From: Oegoconia quadripuncta
Lineage: Eukaryota; Arthropoda; Insecta; Lepidoptera; Autostichidae
Reading direction: 5' to 3'
Assembly: GCA_949316235.1 (NCBI GenBank)
Contig: OX438753.1
Coordinates: forward strand, 16,260,028 to 16,324,027
Length of the DNA stretch: 64,000 nt
Part shown: in pieces, positions 59,104 to 64,000 of the stretch
Numbering within the stretch: position 1 is the stretch's first letter
Layout: each line of letters begins with the position of its first letter
Notes under the pieces: model-generated
Told to the model about the DNA's origin: nothing
Database searches by the model: none
The model's input: the letters and a program-made list of their open reading frames with translations, nothing else
Program-made: the position numbers and the translations under genes

Positions 59104-59820
59104 CAGTCCGTCCAGATTGACTTGTCCTATTTGGTAAACAAATATGGCGTACTAGCAACCAGAGACAATTTATAGGGTTGGGGTATCACCGAACCAATGA
59201 TGGTGAATGAGTACGAAAATGAAGTGAACTTGATCATCTAATTCAATTAATCATTTAATTTGATTAATCATCGTCATTTCAGCGCACAGAAGTCTACTGT
59301 TGGACATAGGCCTCCCCCACAAATAGAACAATATATAACCGAAATAAAAAAAATATTAACAAGCTTATTAAATCAATCAAAAATAAGAAATCGCTAGTGT
59401 GAAGAGAGCCTAAAATTTCTTTACAACTAATTAAATACGTTTTGGATTCCTATAAAAATTAATATTTTCCAAATAGATGATGTCAATTCAGTTCATTGAT
59501 TCAGTTCTTTCCCTCATCACATTACATTACTTTTCTCATCCCTAAAAATCACAACCAAAATAGATTTCCGAACGTCAGTAATGTCAATGTTTTTTTTATT
59601 CTGTGGCAGTATGTGGTTATGAAATTTCAATTTTCAGCGAAAATAAGTATTTTTAAGGATAATTCGGCGCAGTTTTCGTTGAAATTCACATTCCATGTGT
59701 TTCTTATATAATTCAAGACATCTATACACAGTGTACATGGCGTGATTTATACGGCAAGTCGTGTTTTTGTTACGAGTGTGGTTTGTTTACCAAATAAGAC
59801 AAGTCAATCTGGACGGACTT
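59104..59820. mobile_element. Mariner-type TIR element, non-autonomous
   Basis: The left end CAGTCCGTCCAGATTGACTT (59,104) and right end AAGTCAATCTGGACGGACTT (ends 59,820) are inverted over about 35 bp, into GTCCTATTTGGTAAAC and GTTTACCAAATAAGAC. Both are flanked by TA (59,102-59,103 and 59,821-59,822). A minus-strand LINE tail (59,272-59,331, TGTTGGACATAGGCCTCCCC) is nested. No transposase frame is present. Confidence 0.8.
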
Positions 59821-60054
59821 TAATTAAATATCAGTTAGTATTTATTGTTATTAAGATACAAATTAAAAAAAAAAACTAGACTAAGCGCTAGTTTTATATC
59901 AGGCTTAGTTATTCAAAATTACATCTCTAATATACTTCTATAAGATAGCAATCATATAAGTCGGTTCTGAATTATGTCTAGCTAAGCTAATTTTTTACCG
60001 TATTTTCCCCGGGCTAAAGTACATGGGGGTGAGGCGTTGGCCGTTAAAATGTGC

Positions 60055-60165
60055 AAGTCAAAGATGGTTTTAGTCGCCTTTTACGACAGCTACGGGAAGA
60101 GACGGGTAGGTTTTATTCTTTTTATGTGTCATAACATAAACCATACGGCACAGTCAGGAAGTGTC
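60055..60165 (-). repeat. Interspersed repeat F, short copy
   Basis: AAGATGGTTTTAGTCGCCTT, TTACGACAGCTACGGGAAGA, GACGGGTAGGTTTTATTCTT and AACCATACGGCACAG match one end of the family. Confidence 0.7.
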
Positions 60166-60639
60166 TTCGTTATGACTACTGTATTCCAATTACTTATAGA
60201 GACGAATTACATCGTCAAATCAAAACATGGAACTAATCTTTTGAATTTGTCAGTCCATCAATCAGTATCAGAGTAAGTTAAAGCGAGTCAGTAAAGACAG
60301 GAGGACAATAAATTACGATGATATCAAATTGGTCATTAATTTGACGGATTAGCACGAAACGATGTAAAAGGAGGACATACTGTTCGTTCCAACGTGTTCT
60401 TGTTACCTACTTTTCATAGTTTAAGTAGGAAATATTAGTTTTGGCCAAACATTACGTAAGCAAATACGGGCGGAATTTTAATAGGATTACCAAATCTAAA
60501 GGAAACAAAAACAAAATCCGCATGTGAAGTAAATTAACAGTAGGTATTAATTTAACAAAATAAATAAAAACAGATTAATTTAACATTAAAATGTGTAAGA
60601 TAATGCGTCTATAAATACGAGAGTATGGTATGGATGTTC

Positions 60640-60790
60640 GTGTCTTTGTGGCTCAAGCACGGCGAAACGACTGAACCGATTAGGCTGAAACACTACACAT
60701 AGGTAGAAAATGAGCTGGAAAAAAACATTGGATACTCTTTATCCCAATAAAATGTTCCCCGGGGATAACTTACGAAGATTACATGTTGTT
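60640..60790 (+). repeat. Generic lepidopteran interspersed repeat
   Basis: CACGGCGAAACGACTGAACC, GATACTCTTTATCCCAATAA and TTCCCCGGGGATAAC. It is the same family as 17,733 and, inverted, 62,480-62,645. Confidence 0.6.
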
Positions 60791-61741
60791 TAACTAGATA
60801 ATAGTTTTCAACTACACAACCATTAGTAGTTCCAGTGGGGCTTATGTTAGGACTTTGTGTTTTAGATAGCTATTTATTTGCTAAACATATTATATTATTT
60901 TTATGCATAATATATTGTGTTTATGTAGACGTGTTATTAAGTGTATGTAAATATTATGGTTTCAATGTGTGGTCTAAGCTAAATCTACCTTACGATATAA
61001 CTTATTACAGCGGTTACATGGTCGATCTCACTTGAAGTGTTAAGTTCCGAATTATGATATTACCGATGTGCAATAAGGAATATTATAGTTGGATCTCAAG
61101 TGCCGTTTCACTATTTGTAACAAGGAGCAAGTTCTCATTAACATTTACAAAGAACCGGTAATCAAAACCACCACCGGTGATCCCACGTCGTGTCGTTAGC
61201 GGCGCACGCGCCGACTCTCGCTTTCGTCCCCCGCGGAATGTCGTCGCCCGCCGACCCGGGTGTTACAATACAGTCGGACTGTTACGAGTTTGTTACGAGT
61301 ACCCACATCCGCCGCAACTGGCCATAGGTCGAGATCATGTTTTATCACTCTCTGGTGGTACTGGCGAGACAGAGACAAGGTGACGTAGCCTACAACTTTT
61401 ATCAGTCTGGATGTGGTAACCTTACCTGTTTCTAGTGACCGTGGATGGATATAGTTATTGACACAGTTTGTGTTTTATCAATTCTGAGGAATTACTAATG
61501 TCACAAAATTCCAAGAATGTCTTTAATAAAAAACATAAGTGACTATTGGAAATAGTAGGAGTCAAATAGTGACAATGTATTTATCAGCGGCGACTCATGA
61601 AGATATTGATTTAATCAACTCTGGCCAGAAGGAAAATAAGCGGTGGTAGTGGCTAGTATCTCTGTGTTTTCTTGCTTCTGTGTAATAAAGTACAATACAA
61701 TAAAAGGCGAAAAACCTATAAAGTACCCATTTTAGCCCAAT
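60791..61741. other. Unassigned, with a GC-rich island at 61,170-61,390
   Basis: The island contains GCGGCGCACGCGCCGACTCT and GTCGTCGCCCGCCGACCCGG, with a direct repeat of GTTACGAGT (twice near 61,281-61,300). Overlapping frames on both strands are a consequence of base composition. A promoter or the 5' region of an unknown element is possible. Confidence 0.35.
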
Positions 61742-61995
61742 TGCCTAACTTAAGTATCAGTGGGCGGGGCACATTGCTTGTGGGACCAGAGGCCGTTGAG
61801 GTGGAAAGGTTCTCGAGTGGTGACCACGCACCGGAAGACGCAGCGTGGGCAGGCCCCCCACGAGGTGGACCGACGATTTGGTAAAGGTCGCGGAAATCCG
61901 CTGGATGCGGGCAGCGCAGGACCGATCGTTGTGGAGATCATTGGGGGAGGCCTTTGTCCAGCAGTGGACGTCATTCAGTTGATATGATGATAACG
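61742..61995 (+). mobile_element. RTE-type LINE, degenerate 3' end of the reverse transcriptase gene
   Basis: A single frame reads QWAGHIACGTRGR, stop, GGKVLEW, stop, then PRTGRRSVGRPPTRWTDDL, VKVAEIRWMRAAQDRSLWRS and LGEAFVQQWTSFS, stop. It is followed by TTGATATGATGATAACGA. This is the C-terminal segment typical of lepidopteran RTE-like LINE proteins. Two in-frame stops show it is dead, and it is 5'-truncated. The two overlapping 70-75-codon frames here are shadows. Confidence 0.85.
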
Positions 61996-62479
61996 ACTCA
62001 TTTTTAGGGATCCGTACCAAAAAGGTATAAATAAGTAAAATCAGTCATGCTTCCTTGTTCATCTCAGGAACTACAGAAGTCAGCTCGATCTGTTTTTTGT
62101 TAATAGTTGAAGAACTAATAATTCATCGCTAATTTATGAAATATTGTTTGTTTGTAAACCCTTTATTGCACAAAAGGAAATAACTACAATGTTTGAGTTT
62201 GAATCCAAAACAAATTAAAACGGTGGACTTATCCCACAGCGAGCGAGATTTCTCTCAATCAAGCCTAGAGTTAGTTAAAGAACAGTAGAATGGGCGTTCA
62301 TACTTAGCTAGTTTATTGTAATTTTTTATTGAAAATGGTAAGTGAAGTAACACGGTCGAGTTTACAGCAAAGCAATTCAATGAAAAATTATTTCAATGTG
62401 GTTCCTGGAATAATAAGAACGGAATCGTTTTGTCTCGAATCAGTGTCTGCTTTACATTATATTAAACAATAGCTTTCCG

Positions 62480-62645
62480 CCCGTGTAACTTTAACGCAGA
62501 CATGTTTAATTTGTTCATCCCGCGGGAATTACTCCCTTTATCGGGATAAAAACATCCAGGATATGTTCTACCTATAGGTACACGATATTTCATTCAAATC
62601 CGTTCATCCACTTCGCCGTGATAGAGCTACAAATAAATATCGAAA
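62480..62645 (-). repeat. Generic lepidopteran interspersed repeat
   Basis: Reverse orientation: TTCATCCCGCGGGAATTACT, CCCTTTATCGGGATAAAAAC, CATTCAAATCCGTTCATCCA and CTTCGCCGTGATAGAGCTAC. Confidence 0.6.
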
Positions 62646-62689
62646 CTAATAATAGTTATTATTATAAGTTATAGTATACATAATATTTA

Positions 62690-62998
62690 TTTTTTATGCA
62701 CAACGAGTTTGTACTTGACCTCAATCACACTTGATGTTAACTGAAGATGAGGCTGAAGGTGGAAGCGTGTTCACCCGGAACCCCAATCTTATTTTAGGGG
62801 ACTGGCTATTTTATCTATAACAAGCGAAACACGACAATGCTGTTAACATTGCTGTATGACGGCAGACTTAGATAAGATGGTGGTAGCTAGCCAGGCGGAC
62901 ATTTAAAATGCCCTACCACCAACCAAACTCACTAACCATGTTCCCCGCTGAGAATCGAACCTGCGACCTCCGGTTCGTAAGCCCTATGTTGTTTAAAT
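62690..62998 (-). mobile_element. tRNA-derived SINE type T2, full length
   Basis: On plus: T run with ATGCACAACGAGTTTGTACT, ACTTGATGTTAACTGAAGAT, ACCCGGAACCCCAATCTTAT, GCCCTACCACCAACCAAACT, then CCCCGCTGAGAATCGAACCT (B box inverted at 62,952-62,962) and GCGACCTCCGGTTCGTAAGC. It is followed after 150 bp by another T2 in the opposite orientation. Confidence 0.9.
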
Positions 62999-63147
62999 TA
63001 TGTTAAACATGAAATGGATTGTTAGTTTCGAATTTGTTCGGGTTTATTATTGGAAACTGGCACTATGCGAAAACTTGCTTAACTTTAGTACTTAATCTAT
63101 TGAAGCGTTACAAACGATGATATTGATACCTACTGTATTTAATCACC

Positions 63148-63400
63148 TCCGTGGCTCATTGTACACAACATAAGGCTTACAGAACATAGAAGGACGCGGA
63201 TTCGATTAAAAGCGGGGTACCTATACGTTTAGTAATCGGCTTAGTTGGTGGGTCTGCTGACAAGAATTAATGTTGATAGCATTGTTGAGCTGTTTGAGAT
63301 AAGATAGCTAGTCTCTCAAATAAGATGGTGGTTCTAGTTTTTTCGTCTTTATCTTCGTTTAACAGGTCAAGCGCTCACCCGTTATACTATAAAAAAATAT
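63148..63400 (+). mobile_element. SINE type T2, internally deleted copy
   Basis: CACCTCCGTGGCTCATTGTA begins the head, with a degraded B box (GATTCGATTAAAAG) and GCGGGGTACCTATACGTTTA. The body is shortened, with GTTGATAGCATTGTTGAGCT and AGGTCAAGCGCTCACCCGTT at the 3' end. It faces the 62,690 copy. Confidence 0.75.
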
Positions 63401-63640
63401 TATGATTTATGAAAAACACATAAAAATTACATACCTATTAACATAAAAGCACTTATAAATCTCATCTGACTTGCAATAACATTAAACTGCACCGGACCCA
63501 TAATGGGAAAACCTTGTCTCGAATTAAAAATGAGCAGTCCGATAATGACCCTCCGTAATATACGCATTATCATTTAACGGTACCTACTGCCAAAGGAATT
63601 ATAAAAAGCGCAACGAGTATCATAAGTTATTATAAACTAG

Positions 63641-63800
63641 CTTTTCGCATGCGACTTCGTCTGTATGGATCTTGAAATAAAATATAAACTATCACTTGTG
63701 TTATATACTAGCTGTTGCGTGCGACTTCGTCTGTATGGATCTTGAAATAAAATATAAACTATCACTTGTGTTATACACTAGCTGTTGCGCGCGACTTCGT
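63641..63800 (+). repeat. 70-bp tandem duplication
   Basis: GCGACTTCGTCTGTATGGAT recurs at 63,651 and 63,721, and its first 10 bases again at 63,791, a period of exactly 70 bp. Units 63,641-63,710 and 63,711-63,780 are nearly identical. The third is partial and changes to GCGACTTCGTTCGCGTGG, the standard form of the generic lepidopteran repeat that continues to 63,985. Confidence 0.9.
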
Positions 63801-63985
63801 TCGCGTGGACCATTTCATCAAAATCGGTTCAGCAAAGAAATTTGCCTATATGTTAATCCAGGTCCTAATCTGTCTACCAACCAAATTTAATCCAAATCCG
63901 TCCAGCCGTTTAGGCGTGAAGAGGTAACAAACATACATACAAACACACACTTTCGCATTTATGATATTAGTTGGGTAGGACTAGT
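63781..63985 (-). repeat. Generic lepidopteran interspersed repeat
   Basis: CAACCAAATTTAATCCAAAT, CCGTCCAGCCGTTTAGGCGT and ACAAACACACACTTTCGCAT. This is a very common sequence in moth genomes. The tandem 70-bp units arose at its edge. Confidence 0.65.
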
Positions 63986-64000
63986 TGGGATGGGTTTACT

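Noticed and set aside
61196..61383. Overlapping frames on both strands in the GC-rich island
   Set aside because: They mirror each other, contain no known motif and are explained by the low stop-codon density of GC-rich DNA.

Overview
The window looks like AT-rich intergenic or intronic DNA from a moth, probably a noctuoid. The main evidence is the repeat content. There are tRNA-derived SINEs, 5S rRNA-derived SINEs and RTE-type LINE tails ending in (TGATGA)n, in the combination described from Helicoverpa armigera (HaSE1 and HaSE3 types). Other familiar lepidopteran interspersed repeats are also present. There is no bacterial gene organisation, and I found no intact protein-coding gene, rRNA gene or functional tRNA gene. 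Species, chromosome and host gene (if this is an intron) cannot be decided from the sequence alone.

Region 1 (1-5,420). A decayed multi-exon copy of an insect gene of unknown function lies at 226-2,394. Four exon relics keep their splice acceptors but carry frameshifts and in-frame stops, and two head-to-head palindromic MITEs sit in the first intron. Directly downstream is a 3-kb block saturated with the word GCTAA/TTAGC. It contains a minisatellite in inverted orientation (about 128-bp units pointing left, then 107-108-bp units pointing right) and a second, 140-bp tandem array.

Region 2 (5,420-43,870). This is a long stretch of mostly unrecognised AT-rich DNA scattered with SINEs, LINE 3' ends and small DNA transposons. 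The best-defined item is a hAT-type non-autonomous element at 16,528-17,165 with an 8-bp target duplication. Its left end has been duplicated through a palindromic junction. 5S-derived SINEs occur at 13.4, 19.8-20.3 and 27.5 kb, and a complete tRNA SINE with an RTE tail is at 33.2 kb.

Region 3 (43,870-50,400). This is a dense SINE cluster. A small TA-flanked MITE is followed by three tandem units built around a 5S-derived SINE fragment. One unit is split by a tRNA SINE, and the last full 5S SINE is itself split by another tRNA SINE. A TIR element, a head-to-head repeat hairpin and a degenerate tandem array follow.

Region 4 (50,400-64,000). The dominant feature is a 2.1-kb foldback transposon (55,651-57,786) with about 650-bp, almost identical inverted arms, a nested MITE and a short acidic-tailed reading frame. 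After it come a mariner-type TIR element (59,104-59,820), a degenerate RTE-type LINE end (61.7-62.0 kb), two more tRNA SINEs and a 70-bp tandem duplication.

The window is best read as a stratified record of transposition, with nested insertions that give relative ages. Family assignments rest on recalled motifs and on internal comparison between copies in the window. No database search was possible.
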